Assembly (NCBI GenBank): GCA_022779305.1
Contig: JALFSW010000024.1
Span: 1-49,876, forward strand
DNA length: 49,876 bases
Source of the DNA: Prevotella sp.
GTDB taxonomy: Bacteria; Bacteroidota; Bacteroidia; Bacteroidales; Bacteroidaceae
Reading direction: 5' to 3'
Shown: piece by piece, positions 1-8,861 of the stretch
Layout: the number at the start of each line of letters is the position of its first letter
Position numbering within the stretch: the stretch's first letter is position 1
Position numbers and translations under genes: made by a program
Notes under the pieces: generated by a model
What the model saw: the letters and a program-made list of their open reading frames with translations, nothing else
The model's database searches: none
Told to the model about the DNA's origin: nothing

Positions 1-3
1 TCT

Positions 4-22
4 CTAATGACCGAATTGGGTT
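4..22 (+). repeat. Solo terminal repeat of the ~196-bp MITE-like element
   Basis: The sequence CTAATGACCGAATTGGGTT matches the right terminal repeat of the element seen in full at 7526-7721. The rest of the copy would lie upstream, outside the window. The kinase stop codon (minus strand, 22-24) directly abuts this end, so the gene runs straight into the repeat. Confidence 0.75.
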
Positions 23-1683
23 TAATATTCAAACGATGACCCACCGAGAAACTCTCTTAAGAGCGAAGTTGGGGGAAGAGCGTTTTGTGGGAGTGGTGAA
101 AGATAAGCCAAAAACTTGCGCAGTCGGTAGGCTTCGGCAAATTCGTCGCAATGTTCGGGAACTTGCTCAAGTAATTCCTGTGCTTGTGTTTTGAGCACAG
201 CAAATTCAAAGAGCATCGCACTATTGAACATCACGTCAGCTATCTCTTGATAAGGAAAAATCCATTTATTTTCACCCGCTCTGACACTTGCCCATCGTTG
301 GATGGTTTCTTGTGCAGAATAGCCTCTGTATTTATAGTCGCGAACAATGCGGCGAAGCAAGCGGTTGTCGGTTGTTGGAATGTAATTGTGATCGTCCAAT
401 AGAATGGTGGTGAGTGCAGAGGTATAGACTTTGAACTTCTGGGGGTCAGGAATTTGCTCGGTCAGAGAGGGATTGAGGGCGTGAATACCTTCAAGAATGA
501 GCAAATTATTGTCTTCTAATTTCAGTTCTACGCCACTTTTCTCGCTCAAACCAGTATGAAAATTATATTTGGGTAGCTCCACGGTTTCGCCCGCAAACAA
601 TGCCGTTAATTGACTATTGAGTAATGGGATATTGACCGCATGGAGATTTTCAAAGTCGAGTTCTCCGTTGGCATCTTTGGGTGTTTTTAAGCGATCTACA
701 AAATAGTCGTCTAAAGAAATCTGAATAGGTTTTACGCCCGATGCCAACAATTGAACCGAAAGTCGTTTGCAAAATGTGGTCTTTCCACTTGAGGAAGGTC
801 CGGCAATCAAAACCACCTTCACATTGTTGCGCTCAACAATCATATCGGCAATTTTCGCAATCTTTTTTTCTTGCAAAGCTTCGCTAACATGTATCAAATC
901 AGACGAAAATCCCTTTTTGATGGCAGCATTAAAATCACCAATCGTACTAATACCCAAGATGTTTTGCCATCTGTGGTGTTCCTTGAAAACATCAAACATC
1001 TTGTCTTGCCGGATGAGTTTTCCGAGTTCGGCAGGATTTTCTTGCGATGGCACTCTGAGGAGAATACCGTCATAATATTTTTCAACACCAAAAAGGTGAA
1101 GCTGCGAAGTATTGGTGAGCATCGAACCATAATAATAGTCTTTGTAATCATCAAGCTTATAATATATGGTGTAGAGCGAACCAATGCTTTCCAATAGTTT
1201 CACTTTTGCCTCATCACCCAAATGCCGAAATAGTTCAATGGCTTCCTCTGTGGGGATTTCAAACCGCTCTATGGGGAGTTTTTCGTCAATGATGGCTTGC
1301 ATACGTGTGCGTATTTTCTCCACATCTGCATCTTCGACAGCATGCCCCAGTTTTAGGTTGCAATAATAGCCGTTAGAAATCGGCGTATCAATAATAACCT
1401 TACTACCCTTATAAAGGTCGTGAACAGCTTTGCAAAGCACCAAGAATAAGGAGCGCGTATAGGTGCGTAATCCTGAAGCCGAATGGAGATCGAGAAACTC
1501 TATATCTTTGTTTTTATAAACACGATATTCCATTCCCACCACCTTGTTATTTACCTTTGCGCTCACTGGTCCGAAGTCCATTTCGAGATTAAATGCACGA
1601 AAAATTTCATAAAGTGAGCTTCCGTTTGGTACTTCTTGAGATTTTTTATTATTTTTGCAACGGATTTGTATTACATCTTTCAT
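22..1683 (-). CDS. Nucleoside (uridine-type) kinase with TGS and ThrRS-like N-terminal domains
   Basis: A 553-residue protein of the Bacteroidetes 'nucleoside kinase' type. Residues 1-65 look like a TGS domain. Residues 70-230 resemble the second additional domain of threonyl-tRNA synthetase. The C-terminal half is a phosphoribulokinase/uridine-kinase P-loop domain, with Walker A AGPSSSGKTT at about residues 294-303 and a following LDDYF motif. Family knowledge predicts ATP-dependent phosphorylation of a nucleoside such as uridine in pyrimidine salvage; the role of the synthetase-like front end is unknown. The gene is divergent from the Na/Pi transporter across 88 bp. The ATG start is followed at once by the TGS fold, so it is probably correct. 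The stop codon touches a repeat end. Confidence 0.85.
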   Translation of the reverse strand: MKDVIQIRCKNNKKSQEVPNGSSLYEIFRAFNLEMDFGPVSAKVNNKVVGMEYRVYKNKDIEFLDLHSASGLRTYTRSLFLVLCKAVHDLYKGSKVIIDTPISNGYYCNLKLGHAVEDADVEKIRTRMQAIIDEKLPIERFEIPTEEAIELFRHLGDEAKVKLLESIGSLYTIYYKLDDYKDYYYGSMLTNTSQLHLFGVEKYYDGILLRVPSQENPAELGKLIRQDKMFDVFKEHHRWQNILGISTIGDFNAAIKKGFSSDLIHVSEALQEKKIAKIADMIVERNNVKVVLIAGPSSSGKTTFCKRLSVQLLASGVKPIQISLDDYFVDRLKTPKDANGELDFENLHAVNIPLLNSQLTALFAGETVELPKYNFHTGLSEKSGVELKLEDNNLLILEGIHALNPSLTEQIPDPQKFKVYTSALTTILLDDHNYIPTTDNRLLRRIVRDYKYRGYSAQETIQRWASVRAGENKWIFPYQEIADVMFNSAMLFEFAVLKTQAQELLEQVPEHCDEFAEAYRLRKFLAYLSPLPQNALPPTSLLREFLGGSSFEY

Positions 1684-1771
1684 TTGAGTGTCCTAATACT
1701 TGATTGATGGGATAAAATTAATAAAATCATTTCATAATGCAAAACGAACTCGCATTACAATAAAATAAATT

Positions 1772-3487
1772 ATGACAACCAATGATTATTTAGCTATTTT
1801 TTTGAAAATTCTTGGCTCGCTAGCGTTATTGATCTACGGAATGAAGGTCATGAGCGAAGCTTTACAAAAAATGGCAGGCTCGCAGTTGCGTCACATTTTG
1901 GGTGCAATGACCACCAATCGTTTTACAGGTATGCTAACAGGAACGTTCATCACTTGCGCCGTTCAGTCTTCTTCGGCTACGACGGTGATGACCGTATCGT
2001 TTGTGAATGCTGGCTTGCTCACTTTGGCGCAAGCCATTTCCGTTATTATGGGTGCCAATATCGGTACAACGCTGACGGCATGGATCATGTCTTTGGGCTA
2101 TTCTGTAGACTTGACGAGTGTCGTTTTTCCCTCATTCATGATTGGAATCATCCTCATCTATAGTCGGAAGGCACGCTATATTGGCGATTTTCTTTTTGGT
2201 ATAGCTTTTATGTTCTTTAGCCTTGTGTTGCTAAGTGCAGCGGGCAAAGAACTCAAACTTGAGACCAATCCAGAAGTGATACACTTCTTCTCTTCGATCG
2301 ATGTAAGCAATTACTCAAGTATTTTTATTTTCCTCGCCATCGGAACGGTTATCACTTGCATTGTGCAATCCTCTGCAGCAGTGATGGCTATTACGATTTT
2401 ACTTTGTTCTACGGGTGTACTTCCTATTCATCTTGGTATAGCGTTGGTGATGGGAGAAAACATTGGAACAACCGCCACAGCCAATTTGGCTGCATTGGGG
2501 GCAAATACGCAAGCGCGGCGAACGGCTATGGCCCACTTGCTGTTTAACGTCATAGGTGTTATTTGGGTACTGATTGTTTTCTATCCTTTTGTGAACACGG
2601 TTTGCAAAGCTGTTGGTTTTGACCCTACAAACAACACCCTTAGTCACGAAGAACTTGCGTTGCGTCTTCCTATTGTTTTGGCAGCTTTCCATACATCGTT
2701 TAATGTCATCAATACATCACTTCTCATTTGGTTCATTCCTCAATTAGAGAAACTTGTTTGCATGATTGTTAAATCGAAGAAAAAGGAAGAAGACGAAGAG
2801 TCTCGTCTCTGCTTTATCCAAAGCGGTATTATGAAAACACCCGAACTTTCGTTGCTTGAAGCCAGCAAAGAAATTCATTCCTTTGGCGAACGAATGCGGC
2901 GTATGTTTAATATGGTAAGAGAGCTTCTCACGATAAACGACGAAGCTGCTTTCAGTAAGCTATTTGCACGTATTGAGAAATATGAAGGCATTTCCGACAA
3001 TATGGAAATTGAGATAGCAAAGTATCTCGACCAAATCAGCAATGCACATTTGAGCGATGACACAAAAGAAAAAGTTCGAGCGATGTTGCGTGAGATTTCA
3101 GAACTTGAAAGTATTGGTGATGCGTGCTACAACATTGCACGCACGCAACAAAGACGCATCAATGCGAAAGAAAATTTTGTGGAAATGCAATATGAAAACA
3201 TATCGCAGATGTTTGAACTGGTTGATAATGCCTTGGCACAGATGAACAGTATGCTCGTTGGACATAAACACGAGAATAATGTCAATCTTTCGTTTAATGT
3301 GGAAAACGAAATCAACAATTATCGCAACCAACTGCGCACACAAAACATTCAAGACGTCAACGACCATAAGTACACCTACGGAATTGGTACGATGTATATG
3401 GACATTATTCAAGAATGTGAAAAACTGGGCGACTATGTCGTCAATGTTGTTGAAGCCCGTATGGGTGTAAGACAATCTTCGCTTTAA
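1772..3487 (+). CDS. Na/Pi cotransporter family protein with PhoU-like C-terminus
   Basis: A 571-residue membrane protein. The N-terminal ~330 residues carry two Na/Pi cotransporter repeats, each with the hallmark QSSSA/QSSAA segment ('CAVQSSSATTVM' near residue 62 and 'CIVQSSAAVMAI' near 197) and GANIGTT/GENIGTT motifs. The last ~200 residues are soluble, helical and PhoU-like, as in bacterial YjbB-type proteins. It is predicted to move phosphate across the inner membrane coupled to sodium; the direction is not settled for bacterial members. The gene stands alone, with a weak hairpin behind it. The start is the first ATG and precedes the first membrane helix. Confidence 0.88.
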   Translation: MTTNDYLAIFLKILGSLALLIYGMKVMSEALQKMAGSQLRHILGAMTTNRFTGMLTGTFITCAVQSSSATTVMTVSFVNAGLLTLAQAISVIMGANIGTTLTAWIMSLGYSVDLTSVVFPSFMIGIILIYSRKARYIGDFLFGIAFMFFSLVLLSAAGKELKLETNPEVIHFFSSIDVSNYSSIFIFLAIGTVITCIVQSSAAVMAITILLCSTGVLPIHLGIALVMGENIGTTATANLAALGANTQARRTAMAHLLFNVIGVIWVLIVFYPFVNTVCKAVGFDPTNNTLSHEELALRLPIVLAAFHTSFNVINTSLLIWFIPQLEKLVCMIVKSKKKEEDEESRLCFIQSGIMKTPELSLLEASKEIHSFGERMRRMFNMVRELLTINDEAAFSKLFARIEKYEGISDNMEIEIAKYLDQISNAHLSDDTKEKVRAMLREISELESIGDACYNIARTQQRRINAKENFVEMQYENISQMFELVDNALAQMNSMLVGHKHENNVNLSFNVENEINNYRNQLRTQNIQDVNDHKYTYGIGTMYMDIIQECEKLGDYVVNVVEARMGVRQSSL

Positions 3488-3502
3488 ATGATAAACCTGC
3501 GT

Positions 3503-3533
3503 AGGAGACACTTCGTTAAAAGGAGTGTTTCCT
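3503..3533 (+). terminator. Weak hairpin after the Na/Pi gene
   Basis: AGGAGACACT and AGTGTTTCCT form a 10-position stem with one G-T pair, 15 nt after the stop codon. There is no U-tract, so termination is uncertain. Confidence 0.3.
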
Positions 3534-3682
3534 GCCTCGTTTCCATCAGAAACACAACAGCTCTACTGTCAGTTTACATACAATGAAGAGAAAACCATCT
3601 TCGGGAGGATGTTGGGCTTATTCCTACTTGAAGATGATGGAAGAAATCAAAACTGAGCCCACCTTAATTTTAGTCTTAAGAT

Positions 3683-5329
3683 ATGAAAATGAAAACCCTA
3701 CTCATTTCGTGTTTGGCACTATTGCCTCTTAGTTTGTTTGCCCAAAGAGTGGAAGATGGCGTGCTAAAGGATTGCTATGGCGTTTCGGGCGAGTATCACA
3801 TCGAAGAAGGTGTGCGAGAAATAGGCGAATATGCTTTCATGATGTCGTCTGTAACAAAAGTTTATGTGCCTGCATCTGTGGAACGTATATCAAAGTGCGC
3901 ATTCAATATGGCACCCAGTTTAACAACGGTTGTTTTTGCCCCAGATAGTAAATTGAAAGAGATTGGCGAACAAGCGTTTGAAATGTGCGACAAACTTGAA
4001 GCCATCGAACTTCCCAATTCCGTAGAAACCATTGGTCGGTCTGCATTTACTTTTTGTGAATCACTGCGCAAGGTAAACATTCCTCAAAGCCTGACAGAGC
4101 TTGCTTATGGCACATTTTCAACCTGTCCGAGCCTTAGCAAGGTTGTTATTCCTGCAACATGTAAGAAGATTGGTGAGTTTTGTTTTGCCAATTGCAAGGG
4201 CTTAGGTATTGTTGAAGCAAGTTGCGACAGCATTGGTACGAAAGCTTTTTATAATTGTAAACTTCTTTCTGTGGTGAATTTGAAAGAAGGTGTGAAAGCT
4301 ATTGGCGACAGTGCGTTTGCACGCTGTCTGGCATTAGAAGAACTTTCGTTACCCGAATCATTAGACACGGTGGGGGCAAAACTCTTTTTGCATTGCCCAG
4401 ACTTCGTTGGTTTCAACGTTCCTGCAGCGAACAAACATTTCTTGAGCAACCAAGGCGTACTCTATGCAAAAGACAAATCAGTGCTTTATGAATGTCCACA
4501 ACGTTTTAAAAGTGACCTGTTTGAATTGCCTTCGGAAACGAAAATCATTCGTTCCATGGCTTTTTATGAATGCCAAGATGTTAAAGCCATTCGCCTGCAT
4601 AACAACATAGAACGCATAGGTTTAGGTTCGCTTGCCAATAATGGTATGACACGTTTCGATTTTGAAGGTGCAGAGAACTATCTCGTAGAAAATGACATGA
4701 TATATGCCAAGCTACAAAGCACAGATGGTTATGCACTCATAGCAGTTCCTTGTCGTAGCACACGCACTGACTTTGTATTGCGACCAGATGTAGCCTACAT
4801 AGGAAAACACACTTTCTCGTTCAATACCACGGCTGCCAACATCACATTGCCTGAAAGACTTTTGGGCATAGGTGAAATGGCATTCTTTGGTTGTCATGGT
4901 TTGAAACACTTCTATGCTTATGCCAAGGAAGCTCCAGTTTTAGAAACAGAGGTATTTGGCGATGTTCCTTTTAATGCGGTTGAATTACACGTGAGAGAAG
5001 GTGTTGCGTCGTTGTATCAATTAGCCAATTGGCCTTTTGCCTACGGCAGTGATCTTACAGGTGATTATCCTTATGTTGCCAATGGAGTTACCATTACAGA
5101 CCAAGCACGTAATGGTATCATTGTTGAACGACTTCAAGGCAGTGAAAATGTTCTTTTCGCAGCCCATTCTACAATTGAAAGCATTGAAATCTATGGTTAT
5201 GATGGCACATTGTTGAAAGCATTAAAGCATTTGCAAACCACCAAAGTTTCGCTTTCATTGCCACAAAGCAAGCCTTGCGTTGCAAAGATAAAACTTGCTG
5301 ATGGAGCTGTGGAAGTCAGAAAGATTTAA
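3683..5329 (+). CDS. Secreted BspA-like leucine-rich-repeat (LRR_5) protein
   Basis: A 548-residue protein with a signal peptide (MKMKTLLISCLALLPLSLFAQ, with the second ATG two codons in as an alternative start). The body is built from ~23-residue Treponema/BspA-type leucine-rich repeats: 'IGEYAFMMSSVTKVYVP', 'IGEQAFEMCDKLEAIELP' and 'IGRSAFTFCESLRKVNIP' are successive copies, running to about residue 430. The C-terminal ~80 residues, ending in a basic KIKLADGAVEVRKI-like stretch, resemble a type IX secretion or surface-anchoring tail, but this is only a suggestion. Family members act as surface adhesins binding host or bacterial ligands. It has a 195-bp upstream leader, and a strong hairpin separates it from the next gene. 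Confidence 0.85.
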   Translation: MKMKTLLISCLALLPLSLFAQRVEDGVLKDCYGVSGEYHIEEGVREIGEYAFMMSSVTKVYVPASVERISKCAFNMAPSLTTVVFAPDSKLKEIGEQAFEMCDKLEAIELPNSVETIGRSAFTFCESLRKVNIPQSLTELAYGTFSTCPSLSKVVIPATCKKIGEFCFANCKGLGIVEASCDSIGTKAFYNCKLLSVVNLKEGVKAIGDSAFARCLALEELSLPESLDTVGAKLFLHCPDFVGFNVPAANKHFLSNQGVLYAKDKSVLYECPQRFKSDLFELPSETKIIRSMAFYECQDVKAIRLHNNIERIGLGSLANNGMTRFDFEGAENYLVENDMIYAKLQSTDGYALIAVPCRSTRTDFVLRPDVAYIGKHTFSFNTTAANITLPERLLGIGEMAFFGCHGLKHFYAYAKEAPVLETEVFGDVPFNAVELHVREGVASLYQLANWPFAYGSDLTGDYPYVANGVTITDQARNGIIVERLQGSENVLFAAHSTIESIEIYGYDGTLLKALKHLQTTKVSLSLPQSKPCVAKIKLADGAVEVRKI

Positions 5330-5362
5330 AACCATGCTTCTGTAATTCCTCATCACATTGCA

Positions 5363-5399
5363 AGGGGCGTCTTCCGTGGCGACCGAAGAAGATGCCCCT
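5363..5399 (+). terminator. Strong 12-bp hairpin between two outer-envelope genes
   Basis: AGGGGCGTCTTC pairs with GAAGATGCCCCT (one G-U) around a 13-nt loop. It begins 33 nt after the leucine-rich-repeat gene stops and ends 27 nt before the next ATG. There is no clear U-run, so it may attenuate, process or protect the message rather than fully terminate it. Confidence 0.5.
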
Positions 5400-5426
5400 A
5401 TACAACCTTTGTTAGTCAAACAGGAA

Positions 5427-7418
5427 ATGAAAAACGTATGCTTGCTCGCCTTTTGTCTTGCCATGACAATCTCTGTCCATGCGCAAAGCGAACGAACGTG
5501 GGAGAAATATCTCGATGCTCTGTTGCTCACCGATGATAATCGCACAGAAGATTATGAAGAGATGTATTTTCTTCTCACCGAATTGGAACAACATCCTATT
5601 TGCCTGAATACTGCCACAAGAGAAGAATTAGAACGCATTCCTTTTCTCACTGCTCAACAAGTGGAAGACCTGCAAGCCTATGTTTATCAATACAAGGGTT
5701 TCAAGACGCTGGCAGAGTTGGCACTAATAGAATCGATTGATGGCGCAACAAGAGAATTGTTAAAATGTTTTGTTTACCTTGCTGATGCACCACCGCCTAC
5801 TTTTCCACATTTATCTGAAATCGGAAAGTATGGAAAACATACGCTCTTGCTGACAGGAAAGTTGCCTTTTTATCAGAGAAAGGGCGATAAAACCGCCTAT
5901 TTAGGCTATCCTTATAGTCATTCTTTTCGCTATACTTTTCAGTATAAAGACTATTTGAAAGCTGGATTTGTTGGTGCGCAAGACGCTGGCGAACCCTTCT
6001 TTTCACATCACAACACATTGGGCTATGACCATTATGGTTTTTATTTGATGCTCCAGCGAATGGGACGCATAAAATCCTTGATCATTGGGCGTTACACGCT
6101 TAGCTTTGGGCAGGGTTTGGTGATGAATGGTGGTTTTTCGTTGGGCAAGTCGGCAATGCTTCTCTCGTCCAATGGAAATCGACAAACGTTGCGCCCACAT
6201 TCCTCACGTGTGGCGCATAATTATTTGCAAGGCATTGCTACAACCATTGCTTTGACACACCATATCGACCTTTCTGCTTTCTTTTCTTATCGGAAAATAG
6301 ATGCTACACTGACTGAAGAAGGAAAAATTAAAACCATTCTGAAGTCGGGGTATCATCGTACGCTTAAAGAAATTGAGCGCAAAAACAATGCCGCTCAAAC
6401 TTCAGCGGGCACTTATATGCAATGGAAAAAAGATGGAAAAAATCTGGGACTGACAGCTGTTTATACGCAATTCGATCGTCCCTTGATGGGGAAAAACTAC
6501 GCATCGGCACATCGTTACGTGCCTCAGAGCAATCATTTTTGGAGCATCAGCACCACCTATGGCTATCGAAATCATAAGTATGATTTCAGTGGCGAATTGG
6601 CAACAGGCAGTAGTGGAGGTTTGGCAACACTCAATAACTTAGAAATCAAATTTTCCAACCGCCTCAACATCCATCTTTCACAACGGTTTTATGGGCATCA
6701 GTATTATGCACCCTTTGCCAACAGTATTGGCGAAAACAGCTCGACTCAAAACGAAATGGGAGGCTACGTAGGCGTTCGATGGTCTTTTCGTAAAGGTTTA
6801 ATAGTCAATGCTTATACTGATTTTTCCCACTTTTCGTATCCTCGCTATCTCACTTCTTCCGCAAGTTCGTCGTGGGACAATTTCCTTGGCTTGACTTATC
6901 AACGTAAAAAGCTCACATTCATCGCACGATATGCCATCAAAATACGCACACGAGACAATAAATTGCACACAAGACTTGAGCAAGAAATGCGTCATCGGGG
7001 ACGCATCGCATTGTCGTATGATGCCGACCGATGGACAACTAAAACGCAAATAGATTTTTCGCAAACATCGTTTCAACGCAGTCGTACGGGTTATATGCTA
7101 AGCCAGCAATTCGGTTGGCGACCAAAGCCCCATCTGCAAACCCATTTTCTTTTGGCTTATTTTCACACCGATGATTTTGCTTCACGCATTTATACCTACG
7201 AACCAGGTGTTTCCTATGGCTTTCACTATCCCGCCTATTATGGAAAAGGGCTACGTTATTGTGTCATTGGGCGCATAAACATTGCAGAAAATCTCCTGTT
7301 GCAAGCGAAATTAGGTTCTTCTTTCTACTTTGACCGCACAAAAATTGCTTCGGGGTTGCAGGAAATTAACAGTCCCTCAGCTACAGATTTAGAAATGCAA
7401 ATGAAGTGGACGTTTTAA
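5427..7418 (+). CDS. Helix-hairpin-helix/beta-barrel outer-membrane protein
   Basis: The ATG at 5427 is preferred because it starts a signal peptide (MKNVCLLAFCLAMTISVHAQ) behind an AGGAA-like site; an upstream TTG at 5358 would add 23 unlikely residues overlapping the hairpin. The mature N-terminus has a ComEA-like helix-hairpin-helix segment ('LNTATREELERIPFLTAQQVEDL'-type, about residues 48-75). The remaining ~550 residues are rich in aromatic alternating strands ending 'LEMQMKWTF', typical of a beta-barrel with a terminal Phe. Such proteins are widespread in Bacteroidetes and their function is not established. Despite the HhH motif, the signal peptide argues against a DNA-repair role in the cytoplasm. 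Confidence 0.75.
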   Translation: MKNVCLLAFCLAMTISVHAQSERTWEKYLDALLLTDDNRTEDYEEMYFLLTELEQHPICLNTATREELERIPFLTAQQVEDLQAYVYQYKGFKTLAELALIESIDGATRELLKCFVYLADAPPPTFPHLSEIGKYGKHTLLLTGKLPFYQRKGDKTAYLGYPYSHSFRYTFQYKDYLKAGFVGAQDAGEPFFSHHNTLGYDHYGFYLMLQRMGRIKSLIIGRYTLSFGQGLVMNGGFSLGKSAMLLSSNGNRQTLRPHSSRVAHNYLQGIATTIALTHHIDLSAFFSYRKIDATLTEEGKIKTILKSGYHRTLKEIERKNNAAQTSAGTYMQWKKDGKNLGLTAVYTQFDRPLMGKNYASAHRYVPQSNHFWSISTTYGYRNHKYDFSGELATGSSGGLATLNNLEIKFSNRLNIHLSQRFYGHQYYAPFANSIGENSSTQNEMGGYVGVRWSFRKGLIVNAYTDFSHFSYPRYLTSSASSSWDNFLGLTYQRKKLTFIARYAIKIRTRDNKLHTRLEQEMRHRGRIALSYDADRWTTKTQIDFSQTSFQRSRTGYMLSQQFGWRPKPHLQTHFLLAYFHTDDFASRIYTYEPGVSYGFHYPAYYGKGLRYCVIGRINIAENLLLQAKLGSSFYFDRTKIASGLQEINSPSATDLEMQMKWTF

Positions 7419-7472
7419 ATCTTGTAGTTTGATAGATGGAAGAGAGAGGATATTAAGATATCACATCCACTC

Positions 7473-7490
7473 AAATATGACGTCATATTT
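7473..7490. repeat. 18-bp perfect palindrome
   Basis: AAATATGACGTCATATTT is a perfect dyad located 55 bp after the HhH-protein stop codon and just before the repeat element. It could be a protein-binding site; nothing else in the window matches it. Confidence 0.5.
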
Positions 7491-7525
7491 AACAGCGCCT
7501 CGAACACTTGGATATCAATTGATTA

Positions 7526-7721
7526 AACCCAAATCGGTCATTAGCCCCCTATAGTTTTCTTTTTCTTTTATTTTTAACTTCCCAGTGGCTTGCATCTGCT
7601 TATTGGCTGCTTCTTCAGCGTTTTCTCTTGAAATAGCCCGCTACATCAGCGAAAAAACGCTAAATAATCTGCACAGATAATCAGACGCAACCCCTTTGGT
7701 CTCTAATGACCGAATTGGGTT
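7526..7721 (+). mobile_element. MITE-like element, full-length copy (196 bp)
   Basis: Begins AACCCAAATCGGTCATTAG and ends CTAATGACCGAATTGGGTT, a 19-bp terminal inverted repeat with a single mismatch. The interior has no credible ORF. A 43-nt internal hairpin (7618-7660) pairs GCGTTTT with AAAACGC and TAGC with GCTA. The copy at 13875-14070 is the same sequence in the opposite orientation, and the copy at 37880-38074 is the same orientation. No clear target-site duplication is visible; the flanks are A/T-rich (TTA on the left, AAAA on the right). Confidence 0.85.
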
Positions 7722-7762
7722 AAAAGATGGTCTATAAGCGTTTTTTCTATAAAGAATTACTT

Positions 7763-7812
7763 ACAAAACAAGAGGGTGCAGTTCACATGTGAATTGTACC
7801 CTCTTGTTTTGT
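7763..7812 (-). terminator. Long bidirectional terminator of upp
   Basis: A 50-nt near-perfect palindrome: ACAAAACAAGAGGGT pairs with ACCCTCTTGTTTTGT through the symmetric centre TTCACATGTGAA. It lies about 100 nt downstream of the upp stop. T-rich sequence on both sides allows termination in either direction. Confidence 0.8.
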
Positions 7813-7915
7813 AAATATTGCATGTTGATTGTTCTAATGCACTTTATCTATTGCTTCACGGCGTTTTCAGTGTCTGACGTTTTTAGAAAGAGCGTATAGC
7901 TTCTTTGCTGTTCGC

Positions 7916-8575
7916 TTAAAGTTTTTCGCCATAACAAAGGTCGCCCGCATCGCCGAACCCAGGAACAATGTATTTATGTTCGTTTAGCCCTTCATCAATA
8001 GCGGCACACCAAATGGTGGTGTTTTCCGTTGGGAATGTGCGCTTAATATGGTCTATTCCTTCTGGCGATGCTATTACGCAAGCAATGTGCACATGCTTGG
8101 GTGTCCCTTTTGTGAGAATAGCTTTGTAGCCCAGTTCCATCGATCCACCTGTGGCAAGCATCGGATCGGCAATGATGAGCGTCTTTCCATTGATGTTGGG
8201 CGTTGCAAGATATTCCACATGAATACCCACTTCGTGGTGATCGGCATCCTTATATTCACGATAAGCACTGACAAAAGCATTGCCAGCGTGGTCGAAAATA
8301 TTAAGAAATCCGTTGTGGAAAGGCAATCCTGCACGAAAGATGGTAGCAAGCACAATTTTGTCCGTAGGCACGTTTACCTTTGAAATGCCCAGCGGAGTCT
8401 CGATGTCTTGCGTCTGATAATCAAGTGTTTTTGAAATTTCAAAAGCCTCAAACTCACCGATACGCATCACATTGTTACGGAAAAGTAAACGATTCTTTTG
8501 GTAGTCCTTATCGCGAATTTCCGCCATGTACTGATTGATGATAGAGTTTTGATCTGAGAAATTGATGATTTCCAT
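7916..8575 (-). CDS. upp: Uracil phosphoribosyltransferase
   Basis: A 219-residue type I phosphoribosyltransferase. It converts uracil plus PRPP to UMP and pyrophosphate in pyrimidine salvage. The PRPP-binding loop is 'LIIADPMLATGGS' (about residues 135-147), and the uracil-binding C-terminal segment 'YIVPGFGDAGDLCYGE' (about 202-217) is the family signature that separates it from other phosphoribosyltransferases. Length is close to the usual 208-220. It is monocistronic: it has its own promoter (box at 8635-8642) and its own strong terminator at 7763-7812. It is divergent from pckA. Confidence 0.95.
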   Translation of the reverse strand: MEIINFSDQNSIINQYMAEIRDKDYQKNRLLFRNNVMRIGEFEAFEISKTLDYQTQDIETPLGISKVNVPTDKIVLATIFRAGLPFHNGFLNIFDHAGNAFVSAYREYKDADHHEVGIHVEYLATPNINGKTLIIADPMLATGGSMELGYKAILTKGTPKHVHIACVIASPEGIDHIKRTFPTENTTIWCAAIDEGLNEHKYIVPGFGDAGDLCYGEKL

Positions 8576-8634
8576 ATACTTTATATAAATAGGTTAGGAA
8601 TGTTCTGATCCTTAGTTGGGTTGCAAAATTTCGG

Positions 8635-8665
8635 CAAAATTAAGAAATTTATTTATTTTTTGCAA
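8635..8665 (-). promoter_or_regulatory. upp promoter
   Basis: Read on the minus strand: TTG (8663-8665), a 20-nt spacer, then TAATTTTG (8635-8642), matching the Bacteroidetes TTG/TAnnTTTG consensus. The expected start is about 55 nt upstream of the ATG. Confidence 0.7.
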
Positions 8666-8757
8666 CCTCTGAATAGCAAATATCTTTTAAGAAAATGTTT
8701 TTTTTATTTCTTTAACGATGCAGAACTGTAATTTGTCCTTTTTTTATTAATGAAGTA

Positions 8758-8788
8758 TTGGTGGTAAATGATAAAATGAGTACCTTTG
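8758..8788 (+). promoter_or_regulatory. pckA promoter
   Basis: TTG (8758-8760), a 20-nt spacer and TACCTTTG (8781-8788). The predicted transcript starts near 8795, leaving a ~65-nt leader before pckA. Confidence 0.75.
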
Positions 8789-8861
8789 CGCAAGTTAAAA
8801 AAGAAAAGTCAATCAACACAGGCATTATTTATTTTATCAACTAAAATATACATTTATAAAA

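Noticed and set aside
7526..7721. Clear target-site duplication around the MITE-like element
   Set aside because: The flanks of the full copies (TTA/AAAA at 7526-7721; TTCA/AAAC at 13875-14070) do not give a consistent duplication, so I do not claim one.
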